Shown in pieces: positions 6,340 through 6,516 of a DNA stretch of 6,516 bases; within the stretch, counting starts at the first letter, position 1; the number at the start of each line of letters is the position of its first letter. Position numbers and translations under genes: made by a program. The notes below the pieces were generated by a model that ran no database searches, was not told where the DNA came from, and saw only the letters and a program-made list of their open reading frames with translations. The DNA is taken from NCBI GenBank assembly GCA_902803345.1, contig CADCPV010000376.1, positions 1 to 6,516 of the forward strand, in the 5' to 3' direction. This DNA comes from an uncultured Eubacteriales bacterium (GTDB lineage: Bacteria > Bacillota_A > Clostridia > Lachnospirales > Lachnospiraceae).

Positions 6340-6384
6340 GATAGTCGCAACCCGGACACAGCTTTCTGTCTGACAGATATCCGC
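6337..6384 (+). repeat. Long-range inverted repeat enclosing a short palindrome
   Basis: GCGGATA (6337-6343) is perfectly complementary to TATCCGC (6378-6384), enclosing 34 nt. Directly inside the 3' arm is TCTGTC-T-GACAGA (6365-6377), an odd palindrome that can form a small hairpin stacked on the outer stem. The outer 5' arm overlaps the 3' arm of the preceding inverted repeat by 3 bp, so the two structures compete in part. Confidence 0.45.
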
Positions 6385-6387
6385 TTC

Positions 6388-6416
6388 CCGGGCTAAAGCT
6401 CCGGAATTTCGATTTT
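6388..6416 (+). terminator. Possible weak intrinsic terminator
   Basis: CCGGG (6388-6392), a 7-nt loop and TCCGG (6400-6404) form a 5-bp stem with one G-T pair, followed by an interrupted T-rich tail AATTTCGATTTT (6405-6416). It lies 100 bp after the YegP-like stop and is the best candidate terminator for that transcript. The stem is short and the T tract is broken, so confidence is low. Confidence 0.3.
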
Positions 6417-6420
6417 CTAC

Positions 6421-6447
6421 GAGGCATCTGCCTTCGGCCGCTGCCTC
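6421..6447 (+). repeat. Stem-loop with GAGGCA/TGCCTC stem
   Basis: GAGGCA (6421-6426) pairs with TGCCTC (6442-6447). After a small internal loop, GCC (6430-6432) pairs with GGC (6436-6438) around a TTC loop. It is followed at 6453-6473 by a second weaker hairpin, GTTCCG with CGG-C-AAC. No T run follows. The pair looks like folded RNA rather than a terminator. Confidence 0.45.
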
Positions 6448-6516
6448 TTGAAGTTCCGGGTCCCTTCGGCAACTCAGAAAAACGAAACCGCGCAAGCATT
6501 TGCTCTGACGGCAAAG

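Larger units (their letters stand above)
6289..6516. other. GC-rich non-coding tail with repeats and inverted repeats
   Basis: No reading frame in this 228-bp stretch looks like a real protein. The minus-strand frames, including one across 6272-6514 beginning with TTG, give Arg/Gly/Pro/Ser-rich translations with no family resemblance and no ribosome binding site visible within the window. The stretch is rich in direct and inverted repeats, described separately. It could be a structured 3' UTR, a small RNA gene, or the upstream region of a gene beyond the window. I could not match it to tRNA, rRNA, tmRNA or RNase P RNA by eye. Confidence 0.6.

Noticed and set aside
6331..6400. Possible tmRNA-like segment (GGGG start and ATAGTCGCAAC)
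   Set aside because: No conserved TTCGACGG block, no tag reading frame ending in an Ala-rich peptide, and no tRNA-like CCA end.
5788..6495. A 235-residue open frame on the minus strand, antisense to the YegP-like gene
   Set aside because: It is the mirror of a GC-biased coding region, has no recognisable family or good start site, and its N-terminal part runs through the repeat-rich spacer. The plus-strand gene has promoter, ribosome binding site and family match.
6272..6514. An 80-residue minus-strand frame with TTG start at the right edge
   Set aside because: The translation is low-complexity Arg/Gly/Pro/Ser-rich, there is no ribosome binding site in view, and it overlaps the hairpins and the end of the YegP-like gene.
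6440..6516. Faint resemblance to RNase P RNA (TTCCGGGTCCC and CAGAAAAACGAAACCGC)
   Set aside because: The universally conserved GAGGAAAGTCCGGGC block is not present, and the two segments are far too close together for an RNase P RNA.

Overview
The window looks like ordinary chromosomal DNA from a moderately GC-rich member of the Bacillota, most likely class Clostridia (Lachnospiraceae or Oscillospiraceae type). This is inferred from the class B sortase, the OmpR-type two-component pair of Gram-positive type, strong AGGAGG-like ribosome binding sites, and sigma-A type promoters with near-consensus -35/-10 boxes. No plasmid, phage, insertion-sequence or CRISPR signature was seen.

Positions 25-5752 hold five tightly packed genes, all read from the minus strand. 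In transcription order they are a membrane-anchored class B sortase (start best placed at 5664), a YigZ/IMPACT-family protein, the translational GTPase TypA/BipA, an OmpR/PhoB-type response regulator, and its HAMP-containing sensor histidine kinase. The gaps are 5 bp, 4 bp, 46 bp and a 4-bp ATGA overlap, so one transcript is plausible. A well-formed promoter (TTGACG, 17 bp, TATAAT, minus strand) lies directly upstream of the sortase. It shows that the longer reading frame starting at 5721 cannot be the true one from this promoter, because that ATG falls between the -10 box and the expected transcription start.

Positions 5753-5849 are an AT-rich divergent control region. A second strong promoter (TTGACA, 17 bp, TATACT, plus strand) and a GGAGG site drive a small protein of two tandem YegP/DUF1508 repeats (5908-6288). 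Its codon choice is strongly biased towards C- and G-ending codons, which fits high expression.

Positions 6289-6516 carry no convincing gene. The stretch is GC-rich and holds direct repeats, several inverted repeats and a possible weak terminator. It is the only part of the window not explained by known gene families, and could be a structured 3' UTR, a small RNA or the edge of a neighbouring locus.

Functionally the left operon mixes cell-surface protein anchoring, ribosome/translation stress functions and envelope or environment sensing. No sortase substrate is visible. I see no clear evidence of an undescribed multi-gene system. The best leads are the structured tail, the divergent promoter region and the unusual operon composition.
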